A stretch of DNA of 64,000 nt from Sediminibacterium ginsengisoli (GTDB lineage: Bacteria > Bacteroidota > Bacteroidia > Chitinophagales > Chitinophagaceae). Positions within the stretch are counted from its first letter, which is position 1. Each line of letters begins with the position of its first letter. Where the stretch lies: positions 1 to 64,000 of the forward strand of contig NZ_FUWH01000003.1 in the NCBI RefSeq assembly GCF_900167075.1, in the 5' to 3' direction. Of the stretch, positions 1-9,174 are shown one piece after another. The notes below the pieces were generated by a model. It was not told where the DNA came from and did not search any database. It saw only the letters and a list, made by a program, of their open reading frames with translations. The translations under genes were made by a program, and so were the position numbers.

Positions 1-1
1 T

Positions 2-3000
2 AATCCAGTTGTGGGTACAGGTGCATGGACGCAGGTGTCTGGACCAACTACTGCTTCCTTCAACAATGCTGCTCAATACAATACAACTGTTACAGGACTG
101 TCTTCCGGAACTTATCAGTTCAGGTGGACCATCAGCAACAGTCCTTGTGCCAGTTCAAACGATGTGGTTACGGTGAGCATCGATCCGGCTACTGTACCGG
201 GAACACTCTCTTCTAACAACACCGTTTGTGCAACTTCAAACAATGGAACTATTAATCTTTCAGGTTATACAGGCACAATCGTAAGATGGGAATCTTCAAC
301 CGACAATGGCAACACCTGGAATACTATCGCAAACACAACTGCAGCTCACACTTACAATAACCTGAACACAACTACCCAGTTCAGGGCCTTTGTGAAAAGC
401 GGCGTTTGTGCAGAAGCTGCTTCCAATATCGTAACCATCACAGTTGACCAGCCTGTTATCCCCGGAACCTTAACCGGCGATAATACGATCTGTGCCGGAA
501 CAAACTCGGGCAGCATCAGCCTGTCGGCCAGCAGTGGCAATGTATCACATTGGGAATATTCAACCAATAACGGCAGCAGCTGGAACATCATTGCCAACAC
601 CGGCCTATCACTTACTTACCAGAATCTTTCCACAACAACACTTTACAGGGCTTTGATCGTAAACGGAACCTGTGCATCTGTTTATACAAACATTGTAATG
701 ATCAACGTTGCGCAACCCGTTACAACTGCCAATGCGGGCCCGGCACAGGTTATCTGTGGCTCTTCTTCTGTTATGCTCGCCGCCAACCAACCAGCTTCAG
801 GAACCGGCACGTGGATATCACTGTTAGGTCCGTCTGCTGTTTCATTCAATAATAATACACTTGCGAATGCAACAGTATCCGGACTGATCCCTGGTCAATA
901 CCAGCTGGCCTGGATCGTTTCAAATGGCGTTTGCCCTTCTTCTATCAGCAGCACAGTCATCACCATTGATGCGGCAACTGTGGGCGGGACCGTTGCAGGA
1001 AGCACTACCGTTTGTGAAGGTGCTTCAGGTTCAGTTTCTCTCTCTGGCTATACGGGCAATGTTACTGCATGGCAAACATCAACCGATCTGGGACAGACAT
1101 GGAATACCATTTCAAACAATACATCCGTATTTACTTACACCAACATCACAACAACAACACAGTTCAGGGCCATTGTGCAAAACGGCAGCTGTAACATCGC
1201 TTATTCAGGAATCGCTGCCATTACTGTAAACAGCAAACCTGACGCCGGCACTCTGGCTGCCGGCAATACAGTATGTGTAACCGGCAACCAGGGTAAGCTG
1301 CAGCTCTCTGGTTATAACGGAATCATCAGCCACTGGGAATCTTCAACGGATAATGGCAATTCCTGGTCTGCGATTCAGCATACAGTTTCTGAATACCAGT
1401 TCAATAATCTGACCAATACAACGCAATACCGCGTACAGGTTCAGAATGGAGTTTGTGCACCTGCTTATTCAAATCCTGTTACCATTGCAACGGATGCAGC
1501 AACAGTAAGCGGTACGCTTAAAGGAGACGCTGCTGTTTGTGCCGGCAAAAACAATGGCAACATCACACTCTCAGGTAATACCGGCGCTGTGATGCACTGG
1601 GAAGTTTCTGAAAACAATGGCGCAACCTGGCGTGTGCTGAATCTTCAGAGTAATGTTTATGCTTATTCAGATCTTTCTGTGACATCCGTATTCAGAGCCC
1701 TTGTTCAGAATGGCGTATGTGCTGCGGCTTATTCAAATCCTGTTACCATTACTGTTTCCCAGGTTCCTACACAGGCAAATGCAGGTGCTGATCAGCTGTT
1801 TTGTAATGGCACACAGACTGCGCAGCTGATAGCCAATATCCCTGCGGACGGAAACGGAAGATGGTCAATGATCTCCGGTCCTGCGAATGCCTTTATTGTA
1901 AACAGGAACCTGTCTGCAACAACTGTTAACGGCCTCAGGGCAGGCACTTACCAGTTTGCATGGACCATCAGCAACGGCAGCTGTGTCGCATCCGTTGATA
2001 CTGTAAAGATCACGGTGGATACCATCCGTGCCGGCTTCAAACTCACCAGCATTTTCGATTGCGGAAAAACAACATTTAACTTTGCCGATACCACGCAAAC
2101 CGTATCACGTATCGCATCCTGGAAATGGTCGCTCACTCCGGGTGATACCGTTACTACAAAGAATCACAACGTTTCCTTTACACAGCCAGGCGATCATTCT
2201 GTAAGCCTTACAACAACCAGCATCAACGGCTGCAGCAATACCATCAAGGCCGACTTTAAAGTGGACATCTATGAATTCCCTAAAGTAGATATCAATATGA
2301 TCGGCGATGCATGTAAGGATCAGCTGCTGCAGTTAACGCCTTCTGTTAATTCAAAAGATTCGATCGCCTATATGCTGTGGAAGCTGGGCAACGGTGTAAA
2401 TGCGAACGACATGGTGGTGAATGCCCAATACACAAGTGAAGGAAGTTACACGGTAAGACTGATCGTTTCAACCATTAACAATTGTTTCGATTCAGCTTAC
2501 AAAAGCATCAATATTCACCCTACGCCATCCATTACCATCAGCAAAGACCAGCAGATCTGTAAGGGCGATACCGTTCGTTTAACGGCAAGCGGTGCTGTTA
2601 ATTATATCTGGATGGATCAGAACAACAATGTCGTATGTAACGGTTGCAGCGAAACATCTATTAAACCAGCACTCAGCGGGCAATACAAAGTGGTTGGATA
2701 TAACCAGTTCGGCTGCAGTGAAGTAAAAACGACCAGCGTTCGTGTGATACAGCCTTTCCGTATGAATGCAATTCAGGGCGATACGATCTGTGTTGGACAG
2801 AGCCGGCGTCTTTCCGCAACAGGCGCATCCAATTACAAATGGTATCCGGAAACAGGTCTCAGCAATACCACCATTGCTACGCCGGTTGCACAGCCGCTCG
2901 AAACCACCACTTATAAGGTTATCGGAAAAGACAATTACAACTGCTTCACCGATACAGCCGAAGTGAAGATCGTGGTTGGCAGGCCTACACCGTTCAGCCT

Positions 3001-3520
3001 TGGTAAGGACACAATCGTTACAGCCGGAAATAATTACCAGCTGAAGATCCTGTCCGGCGCAAAGGATATCGTGAAATGGCGCTGGAGCGGTTCCCCGGCC
3101 ATCACTTGCCCTACCTGCCCCGAACCGCAGATCCGCGTTTCAGAAGATGCATGTATTACCTGTACCGCTATCAACATATATGGCTGCGCAAGTACGGATA
3201 CCGTTTGTATCAAAACATTCTGTCCTGCCACAGAACTCTTTGTTCCCAATGCCTTCTCTCCGGACGGCGATGGTATCAATGACCTGCTGATCGTTCAGGG
3301 TAAAGGTATCAAGATGATCAGGAGCTTCAGGATTTTCAACCGTTGGGGACAAGTCGTTTTTGAAAAGAGTAATTTCTTACCGGGCGATGCGGCCAGTGCC
3401 TGGGATGGAAAGATCATGGGCCGTCCGGCTAACGCCGATGTATTTGTATATGTATGTGAGGTGATCTGTGAAAAAGGTCTGCCTTCCATTTTTAAAGGAA
3501 ACGTAACTATTTTGAAATGA
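2..3520 (+). CDS. Giant modular cell-surface protein (3' part) with gliding-motility/T9SS type B C-terminal domain
   Basis: The reading frame is open at the left edge, so the true start lies outside the window. At least 1170 residues are visible. They form a mosaic of two Ig-like modules of about 85-90 residues. Type A (WESSTDNG core) occurs five times, at about 188-451, 455-718, 971-1234, 1238-1498 and 1505-1762. Type B (NAGxxQxxC start, TYQFxWTISN core) occurs at the truncated start, 719-970 and 1763-2026. Two PKD-like domains and two Cys-containing Ig-like domains follow. The last 94 residues match the CHU_C/gliding-associated tail: VPNAFSPDGDGIND, then FNRWGQVVFE and AWDGK. This tail directs export by the type IX system in Bacteroidota. 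The stop overlaps the start of the PorP/SprF-like gene by 4 bases. The ligand is unknown, and an adhesin role is inferred from the architecture. Confidence 0.9.
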   Translation, partial: NPVVGTGAWTQVSGPTTASFNNAAQYNTTVTGLSSGTYQFRWTISNSPCASSNDVVTVSIDPATVPGTLSSNNTVCATSNNGTINLSGYTGTIVRWESSTDNGNTWNTIANTTAAHTYNNLNTTTQFRAFVKSGVCAEAASNIVTITVDQPVIPGTLTGDNTICAGTNSGSISLSASSGNVSHWEYSTNNGSSWNIIANTGLSLTYQNLSTTTLYRALIVNGTCASVYTNIVMINVAQPVTTANAGPAQVICGSSSVMLAANQPASGTGTWISLLGPSAVSFNNNTLANATVSGLIPGQYQLAWIVSNGVCPSSISSTVITIDAATVGGTVAGSTTVCEGASGSVSLSGYTGNVTAWQTSTDLGQTWNTISNNTSVFTYTNITTTTQFRAIVQNGSCNIAYSGIAAITVNSKPDAGTLAAGNTVCVTGNQGKLQLSGYNGIISHWESSTDNGNSWSAIQHTVSEYQFNNLTNTTQYRVQVQNGVCAPAYSNPVTIATDAATVSGTLKGDAAVCAGKNNGNITLSGNTGAVMHWEVSENNGATWRVLNLQSNVYAYSDLSVTSVFRALVQNGVCAAAYSNPVTITVSQVPTQANAGADQLFCNGTQTAQLIANIPADGNGRWSMISGPANAFIVNRNLSATTVNGLRAGTYQFAWTISNGSCVASVDTVKITVDTIRAGFKLTSIFDCGKTTFNFADTTQTVSRIASWKWSLTPGDTVTTKNHNVSFTQPGDHSVSLTTTSINGCSNTIKADFKVDIYEFPKVDINMIGDACKDQLLQLTPSVNSKDSIAYMLWKLGNGVNANDMVVNAQYTSEGSYTVRLIVSTINNCFDSAYKSINIHPTPSITISKDQQICKGDTVRLTASGAVNYIWMDQNNNVVCNGCSETSIKPALSGQYKVVGYNQFGCSEVKTTSVRVIQPFRMNAIQGDTICVGQSRRLSATGASNYKWYPETGLSNTTIATPVAQPLETTTYKVIGKDNYNCFTDTAEVKIVVGRPTPFSLGKDTIVTAGNNYQLKILSGAKDIVKWRWSGSPAITCPTCPEPQIRVSEDACITCTAINIYGCASTDTVCIKTFCPATELFVPNAFSPDGDGINDLLIVQGKGIKMIRSFRIFNRWGQVVFEKSNFLPGDAASAWDGKIMGRPANADVFVYVCEVICEKGLPSIFKGNVTILK

Positions 3521-4551
3521 TAAAGAACTTTACCCGCAACCTGCTTTTTACTGCACTGATCCTGCTGCCCGCTGCAGTGACCAACGCACAGGATTTCAGT
3601 TTCTCGCAGTTCTATGAACAACCATTGCTGCGCAACCCCGCGCTGGCCGGTATTTTTACAGGCGATCTCCGCGTGTCGATGGCTTACCGCGATCAGTGGG
3701 GGAGTGTAACCGTTCCTTTCCGTACCACATCGCTTAGTATCGAACACAAAATACCTGTGGGTTCAGGAAATGACGTACTGACCATCGGTTCTCAGATGAG
3801 TCTCGACGGCGCAGGTGATCTGCGGCTCAAAAGAACAATGATCCAGCCTGCGATCAATTTTCATAAATCGCTGAGTGATGACAAAGACACTTATTTATCC
3901 TTTGCATTTATGGGCGGGCCTGTAAACAGCCAGTTCGATGCCACACAACTGAAAATGGGTGATCAGTACCAGGGTGGTTCTCTCTCGGGCACAACTGCAC
4001 AACCGATCAGGTCTACCGGTTATTCTTACTGGGATCTCACTGCAGGCGTAAGTTTCAGCAGCACGCTCGGCGATAAGACCAACTTCTATGTGGGCGCGGC
4101 ACTTGCGCATGTAACCAAACCGGTGATCAAATCCGTAACAGGCAGCAGCACGAATGATGTACTCGCACCAAGGCTTTCACTCAATGTGGGCATCAACGCG
4201 CCATCGGGCGACAACGGGCATTTCATTGCTTTTGCAGATTATTTCAAACAGGGTGAACACAAGCAGTTGCTGGGTGGCATCATGTATGGCATGAATCTGC
4301 AGCAGTACGATTATGGGTCCCAGCCCGACATCCTGTATATCGGAAGTTTCATGCGCTGGGATGATGCACTGATCCCAACCGTCAAAATGGAGTTTGAACA
4401 TTTCAGTGTTGGTGTGAGCTACGATATCAATATCTCCAAACTGAAAGTAGTATCCAACTGGCGCGGCGGACTTGAACTGACCGCTACCTACCGTGATTTC
4501 TTAAAGATCAGGAATTCAACACTTGATAAAGTAAGATGCGTTAAATTTTAA
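3517..4551 (+). CDS. PorP/SprF family outer-membrane protein, partner of the upstream type B cargo
   Basis: The protein has 344 residues with a signal peptide ending near TNAQ (residue 25), followed by the typical family opening FSFSQFYEQPLLRNPALAG and MAYRDQWG. The rest is beta-strand-rich, as expected for an outer-membrane barrel. SprF-like proteins help secrete or anchor type B CTD proteins such as SprB. The ATGA overlap with the upstream adhesin gene implies translational coupling and a dedicated pair. The family assignment is firm. The specific partnership is inferred from gene order. Confidence 0.9.
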   Translation: MIKNFTRNLLFTALILLPAAVTNAQDFSFSQFYEQPLLRNPALAGIFTGDLRVSMAYRDQWGSVTVPFRTTSLSIEHKIPVGSGNDVLTIGSQMSLDGAGDLRLKRTMIQPAINFHKSLSDDKDTYLSFAFMGGPVNSQFDATQLKMGDQYQGGSLSGTTAQPIRSTGYSYWDLTAGVSFSSTLGDKTNFYVGAALAHVTKPVIKSVTGSSTNDVLAPRLSLNVGINAPSGDNGHFIAFADYFKQGEHKQLLGGIMYGMNLQQYDYGSQPDILYIGSFMRWDDALIPTVKMEFEHFSVGVSYDINISKLKVVSNWRGGLELTATYRDFLKIRNSTLDKVRCVKF

Positions 4552-4557
4552 CCGCAC

Positions 4558-5217
4558 TTACATGATAAAGAAATAAGCAGCCACCTGGCAGATAATTCCA
4601 ACCAGCAAACCGGCGTATACTTCTTTTTCAGAATGATCGCTTACGAGCAAACGGCTGGTGCAGACAAGTCCGGTGAGTAAAATAGCAATGCTGATGGAAA
4701 ATCCCATCGGCGCCTGGTAATGGAACGCAAACAATATAACTGCAGCAACAGCGCCTCCTACACCCATTCCGTGCATACTGATCTTCATGTAATTGTTAAT
4801 GATCAGTCCGAATACGGTTGCAGCAAAAATGCCCATATAGAAAAACTTCAGTACTGCAGGCTGGTCTGTAAAATTACGGCTCAGGTAATACATCCACCAG
4901 TAAAAGAACATAGTGATCACATAAGGAACGATCCGTTCTTTCTGCGTGCGGAGAAAAATACTTTCACTGAATTTCAGGCGCCATAACAGGAAAACCGCAA
5001 AGGCAGGGAAAAATGCGGTGAGCCAGAATACACTGAAAAAGCGCATTTTCAGCTGCCATACAGTGATGCCCGCAAATTCATAAGGGAACTGGAAAACCAG
5101 CAGGAGGAAAACATAAGTAGGTATGAACAACGGGTGGAACAGGTAAGAAATAAACTTAGCCGGCCATGTAAGCGCTGCGGGGTACCGAATACTGTTATTT
5201 TCCTGCATGTTATTCAT
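4558..5217 (-). CDS. Integral membrane protein, divergent PAP2-like phosphatase
   Basis: This is a 219-residue protein with about six hydrophobic segments. Three spaced motifs resemble the PAP2 phosphatase signature. RTQKERIVPY stands where KX6RP belongs. SMHG stands in the position of PSGH. SRLLVSDHSEKE matches SRX5HX3D with Glu for the final Asp. The order and spacing fit the lipid phosphatase family, but the middle motif is altered, so activity is uncertain. It lies one base downstream of rpoN on the same strand and is probably co-transcribed. A substrate such as undecaprenyl pyrophosphate is only a guess. Confidence 0.6.
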   Translation of the reverse strand: MNNMQENNSIRYPAALTWPAKFISYLFHPLFIPTYVFLLLVFQFPYEFAGITVWQLKMRFFSVFWLTAFFPAFAVFLLWRLKFSESIFLRTQKERIVPYVITMFFYWWMYYLSRNFTDQPAVLKFFYMGIFAATVFGLIINNYMKISMHGMGVGGAVAAVILFAFHYQAPMGFSISIAILLTGLVCTSRLLVSDHSEKEVYAGLLVGIICQVAAYFFIM

Positions 5218-5218
5218 T

Positions 5219-6709
5219 TTATAATTCTTTCCGCAACCTCGCTACCGGGATATTCAGCTGCTCCCTGTATTTGGCAACGGTTCTGCGTGCAATATTGTAT
5301 CCTTTTTCCTGCAGCATATCAGTGAGCACTTCATCGCTGAGCGGTTTGCGCTTGTCTTCTGCATCGATGATATCATTCAGGATCTTTTTCACTTCCCTCG
5401 TACTTACTTCTTCCCCGCTCTCCGTACTCAGCGATTCGCTGAAAAAGAATTTAAGGCGGTATGTTCCGAATTCTGTCTGTACGAATTTGCTGTTGGCAAC
5501 ACGGCTCACCGTAGAGATATCGAGCCCGGTTATTTCAGCCACATCTTTAAGGATCATGGGTTTCATAGTGGTCTCATCGCCCGTAAGGAAAAATTCGCGC
5601 TGGTGTTTCATGATGGCACTCATCGTACTGATCAGCGTATCCTGGCGCTGTTTGATCATATCGATGAACCATTTGGCCGCATCTATTTTCTGCTTGATGA
5701 ACAGCACTGCTTCTTTCTGGCGTTTGTCTTTCTTGCTGCCCTTATCGTAATCTTTCAGCATATCGCGGTAACCTTCGCTGATGCGCAGATCGGGAGCATT
5801 CTTGGCATTCAGTGTGAGTTCCAGTTTGCCATTATTATTGATCACAAAAAAATCGGGAACGATATAACTCTCCGCTTTGTTGATCTCACCGATATTACCT
5901 CCGGGTTTCGGATTGAGTTTGATGATCTGGCTGATCACATCGCGGATCTGCTCATCGCTAAGGTTCAGGCTCCGCCGGATCTTTTCGTAATGCTTCTTGG
6001 TGAACTCGTCGAAATATTTACTAAGGATCTGGATAGCCAGTTCAACGCTTTTTCCTTCCGCCAGCTTACGTTTCAGTTGTATCAGCAGGCATTCCTGCAG
6101 GTTGCGGGCGCAGATGCCGGGCGGATCGAACTGCTGTATCTGCTGAATGATCGATTCAATTTCTTTTTCATCTACCGTTAAGCCCTGCCTGAAAGCAAGA
6201 TCATCCGCAATGGATGATAATTCGCGTCGGAGATAACCATCATCATCCAGGCTACCCACGATCTGCTCTGCAATTTTGAAACGCCGTTCGTCCATTTCCA
6301 GCATACCCAGCTGATCGCGCAGCATATCATGAAAACTCGATTCCACTTTGATGGGCATCACTTTCTGATCGTCCATCTCGGGATAGTTATCGTCTTTGAG
6401 TTTATAATCAGCGATCTCGCCGTCATCATCCATTACATAATCGCTGATGTCCACGCTGTCGTAATCGTCGGCGCTTCCATCAGGATCCATATCATCATCG
6501 CTGCTGTTATCGAATTCGTCTTTCAGATCATCCCCGAATTCATCTTCATGTCCCTCTTCATCCATTTCCAGCGCCGGGTTCTCTTCCAGCTCTTCCTTGA
6601 TCCGCTCTTCCAGGTTGGCAGTAGGCACCTGCAGCAGTTTCATCAGTTGAATCTGCTGAGGCGAAAGCTTCTGTAATAATTTTTGTTGTAATGACTGACT
6701 TAACGACAT
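5219..6709 (-). CDS. rpoN: RNA polymerase sigma-54 factor
   Basis: The protein has 496 residues and the full sigma-54 layout. Region I is Gln/Leu-rich (QSLQQKLLQKLSPQQIQLMK, residues 5-24) and contacts activator and core polymerase. A very acidic region II spans about residues 50-115. The core-binding and HTH regions follow, and the RpoN box ARRTVAKYRE sits at residues 474-483 and reads the -24 element. Sigma-54 directs transcription from -24/-12 promoters together with AAA+ activators. None of those activators is encoded in this window. The ATG at 6709 puts region I at the very N-terminus, as usual. The PAP2-like gene follows after one base. Confidence 0.97.
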   Translation of the reverse strand: MSLSQSLQQKLLQKLSPQQIQLMKLLQVPTANLEERIKEELEENPALEMDEEGHEDEFGDDLKDEFDNSSDDDMDPDGSADDYDSVDISDYVMDDDGEIADYKLKDDNYPEMDDQKVMPIKVESSFHDMLRDQLGMLEMDERRFKIAEQIVGSLDDDGYLRRELSSIADDLAFRQGLTVDEKEIESIIQQIQQFDPPGICARNLQECLLIQLKRKLAEGKSVELAIQILSKYFDEFTKKHYEKIRRSLNLSDEQIRDVISQIIKLNPKPGGNIGEINKAESYIVPDFFVINNNGKLELTLNAKNAPDLRISEGYRDMLKDYDKGSKKDKRQKEAVLFIKQKIDAAKWFIDMIKQRQDTLISTMSAIMKHQREFFLTGDETTMKPMILKDVAEITGLDISTVSRVANSKFVQTEFGTYRLKFFFSESLSTESGEEVSTREVKKILNDIIDAEDKRKPLSDEVLTDMLQEKGYNIARRTVAKYREQLNIPVARLRKEL

Positions 6710-6828
6710 TTTTTTAAATGCTGTTTACCTTTCTGAAACTCACTCACAAAACCATGCCTGATTTTTCTCAACGCGCTTTCCAAACGGGAATCGGCGTAAA
6801 TTTACATACAAATGAAAGCATAGTGCAT

Positions 6829-7104
6829 GTGAAAGCAATTTGTTTGTTTGTGAATTTATTCCTAATAACGGCCCTTACAACGTATGGGCAGCAATTCAGA
6901 CTACCCGGAACATCCGGCCAGGCACAGACGGACAGCCTCAGGAAAAAGCCTCTACAACTAATTCCCGGAAATTATTATTCCAGCCGGCTTGCATTTTTCT
7001 GTAAAAAAGAACTGCAGCTGGAAAAGCTCACAAAGGTTTCAATAAAAATACGCCTGGGCAGCACAGATTATGTAGATCGCCTGGAAGGCAAACGTAAGAA
7101 CTGA
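6829..7104 (+). CDS. Small exported conserved hypothetical protein
   Basis: From a GTG start at 6829 the product is 91 residues, opening with VKAICLFVNLFLITALTTYG, a signal-peptide-like run ending before QQ. The C-terminal half has the pattern NYYSSRLAFFCKKELQLEK and RLGSTDYVDRLEGK. I recall this pattern from small uncharacterised Bacteroidota proteins, and it argues for a real gene. The frame is open up to an ATG at 6718, but that start would put 37 polar residues before the signal sequence. It is divergent from rpoN and convergent with the aminotransferase gene, two bases apart. A short inverted repeat CGTAAG/CTTACG (7093-7111) spans both stops. Function unknown. Confidence 0.55.
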   Translation: MKAICLFVNLFLITALTTYGQQFRLPGTSGQAQTDSLRKKPLQLIPGNYYSSRLAFFCKKELQLEKLTKVSIKIRLGSTDYVDRLEGKRKN

Positions 7105-7106
7105 TC

Positions 7107-8309
7107 TTACGCCTGCAATGCTTTCCTGATAGCTGCTACCATCTTCTCTCCTTTCTCCCTGATCTGATCTTCTGTCCACAACAGGCTGATCGCAGTAGAG
7201 ATGCATCGACTCATGATCGCGTCACTTGCAGGAAAGCTGGTGGTACTCAGTTTGAGCAATGCTGCTTTCTGTTCATCTGAAACAGCATGCAGTGTTGTTG
7301 CAGTTTTCAGGTGATCCCATTGTTTGATATAATGCCAGTTGTTGGCGTACCAGTAAAAATTACCCGGGAGGACTCCCTGTGCTTTCATTTCTGCAACAAA
7401 TGCTTTTGTATGTGCTTCCGTTGGCAGGAACCAGCTCAGATGCGTGCAGGTATCTCCCGCCGGATCAGGGATCTGCCTGAAGCTCACTTCCGGAACTTCC
7501 GCCAGCATAGAACGCAGCAGTGAATGGTTTTTACGTTGTATTTCCAGGAATTTATCCAGCTTCCTGATCTGCGCCAGGCCCACTGCTGCATGCAGTTCGC
7601 TGATCCTGTAATTGTAGCCCAGGAAAGGATGCTGGTCTGCACCGCGGTCGAGATTCAGGTGATCATGACCATGGTCTGTATAACCATCACATTTGGTATA
7701 CACAGATTCATCGTTCGTTAATACCACACCGCCTTCACCGCAGGTAATGATCTTTACAAAATCGAATGAGAATGTTCCTGCATCGCCGATGGTACCAACA
7801 TGGCGGCCTTTATAAGTAGCGCCGATACTCTGGCAGGCATCTTCCAGGAAGATCAGTTTATGTTCGTCGCAGATCTGCTTTAATGCATCTATATCGGCCA
7901 TACTGCCGCACATGTGTACCGGCATGATGCAGCGTGTGCGCGGGGTGATGGCAGCGCGCACTGCAGCGGGATTTAAAGTAAGGGTTTCATCGATATCCAC
8001 CAGCACAGGTATCGCGCCAACACGCAGTACTGCTTCGAAGCTCGCTACGAATGTGAATGCAGGCATGATCACTTCGTCGCCGAAGCCGATGCCCAGTGCT
8101 GCAAACGCAGTGGTAAGGGCAGAGGTTCCGCTGGAAGTAAGTTGTGCATATTTACTGCCAAACACTTCAGTGATGGCTTTTTCCAGTTCTTTGGCTTTCC
8201 AGACCCCTTTACGCGGGCCATCGAATCCATAACGCATGATAATACCCGTTTCGAGTACATCGTTTACTTCTTTTCTCTCTTCTGCACCAAAAAATTCAAA
8301 GCCTGGCAT
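7107..8309 (-). CDS. DegT/DnrJ/EryC1/StrS family PLP-dependent aminotransferase (KdnA-like)
   Basis: This is a 400-residue fold type I sugar aminotransferase. EDACQ (Asp158) pairs with the PLP pyridine nitrogen. Lys186 in SFDFVKIITCGEGG forms the Schiff base. SSGTSAL (59-65) helps bind phosphate. The opening MPGFEFFGAEERKEV and RYGFDG resemble my memory of KdnA, the 8-amino-3,8-dideoxy-manno-octulosonate transaminase that makes an amino-Kdo for LPS. The partner oxidase KdnB is not adjacent, so that specific role is tentative. Other members transaminate nucleotide sugars. The gene is monocistronic, with a -7 box at 8344-8351. Confidence 0.88.
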   Translation of the reverse strand: MPGFEFFGAEERKEVNDVLETGIIMRYGFDGPRKGVWKAKELEKAITEVFGSKYAQLTSSGTSALTTAFAALGIGFGDEVIMPAFTFVASFEAVLRVGAIPVLVDIDETLTLNPAAVRAAITPRTRCIMPVHMCGSMADIDALKQICDEHKLIFLEDACQSIGATYKGRHVGTIGDAGTFSFDFVKIITCGEGGVVLTNDESVYTKCDGYTDHGHDHLNLDRGADQHPFLGYNYRISELHAAVGLAQIRKLDKFLEIQRKNHSLLRSMLAEVPEVSFRQIPDPAGDTCTHLSWFLPTEAHTKAFVAEMKAQGVLPGNFYWYANNWHYIKQWDHLKTATTLHAVSDEQKAALLKLSTTSFPASDAIMSRCISTAISLLWTEDQIREKGEKMVAAIRKALQA

Positions 8310-8343
8310 ATATGATCGTATTAAGTATTGATAAAATTGCAGG

Positions 8344-8351
8344 CAAAAATA
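8344..8351 (-). promoter_or_regulatory. Bacteroidota -7 box (TATTTTTG) for the aminotransferase gene
   Basis: On the minus strand this reads TATTTTTG, an exact match to TAnnTTTG, 34 bases before the ATG at 8309. I see no clear -33 TTG. Confidence 0.5.
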
Positions 8352-8452
8352 ACAAGTTCAGTTTAAATGCACATGCCGTTCATCGTGATTCCAGGCAGGG
8401 AAGCCTCCGGCCATTCACCGGTTCTTCGTATTTTTACAGTAAATCTCCCAAG

Positions 8453-9100
8453 ATGCGGTTATATTACTGTTACGATGCATACTGCGGCTGGTGTTACGGG
8501 TTCAGCACCGTGATCAGGAAAATACAGGAAACAAATCCCGCCCTGCAGATAGAGGTATTGTCGGGCGGCATGATCCTTCCCGAAAAACCGGTACATATTG
8601 GCGCTACCGCAGGTTATATCCGCAAAGCATACAAAACGGTGGAAGAATATACCGGTATTCAGTTCGGGGAAGATTATCTCTGGCATATCGAACATCCGGA
8701 TCTCAGCGACTGGTACCCCAATTCGGAAAAACCAGCCATAGCGCTCTGCATTTTTAAAGAATTGTTCCCCGGAAAACAGCTGGATTTTGCTTCCGATCTT
8801 CAGTATGCATTGCATTATGAAGGCCGCGATCTTACAGACGATGAAGCTTATCGTCATATCCTGGAAAAATATGGTATCGATGCTGATGATTTCTACAGCA
8901 AGCTGAAAAGCGATCAGTATAAAGACCAGGCGCACTATGAGTTTTCACTGGTAAAGCAATTGCAGGTAACCGGCTACCCTACCGTACTGCTGCAGGTGAG
9001 CGATCACAAATTCCATCTTCTCGCACGCGGTTATACAGATTACGATACACTGCAGGCAAGACTGCAGGCCGTCCTCGCCGAACAAGCTCAGCAGCAATAA
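8453..9100 (+). CDS. DsbA family thioredoxin-fold protein (FrnE/HCCA isomerase-like)
   Basis: With the ATG at 8453 the protein has 215 residues and begins directly with the first thioredoxin beta strand. The redox motif CGWC is at residues 11-14. A helical insertion follows, as in DsbA/FrnE proteins, and the cis-proline segment VTGYPTVLL closes the active site. No signal peptide is present, which points to a cytoplasmic thiol-disulfide or GSH-dependent role rather than periplasmic folding. The longer frame from 8312 would add 47 residues without family character. TATTTTTA at 8429-8436 is a near-consensus -7 box and supports the shorter start. The substrate is unknown. Confidence 0.82.
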   Translation: MRLYYCYDAYCGWCYGFSTVIRKIQETNPALQIEVLSGGMILPEKPVHIGATAGYIRKAYKTVEEYTGIQFGEDYLWHIEHPDLSDWYPNSEKPAIALCIFKELFPGKQLDFASDLQYALHYEGRDLTDDEAYRHILEKYGIDADDFYSKLKSDQYKDQAHYEFSLVKQLQVTGYPTVLLQVSDHKFHLLARGYTDYDTLQARLQAVLAEQAQQQ

Positions 9101-9174
9101 TATTAAAACCGCGCAGAAAACTTGCACCAGCGGGGCAGATTGGTTATTTTCATAGTTAACAAAAATGCTTCGCT

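Noticed and set aside
188..2026. Repetitive DNA that might suggest a CRISPR or tandem repeat array
   Set aside because: The repeats are protein modules of about 260 bases with diverged DNA, inside one reading frame.
3295..3747. 150-codon minus-strand frame across the adhesin/PorP junction
   Set aside because: Spans two plus-strand genes linked by a stop/start overlap; no domain.
5603..6181. 192-codon plus-strand frame opposite rpoN
   Set aside because: Antisense shadow of a firmly identified sigma-54 gene.
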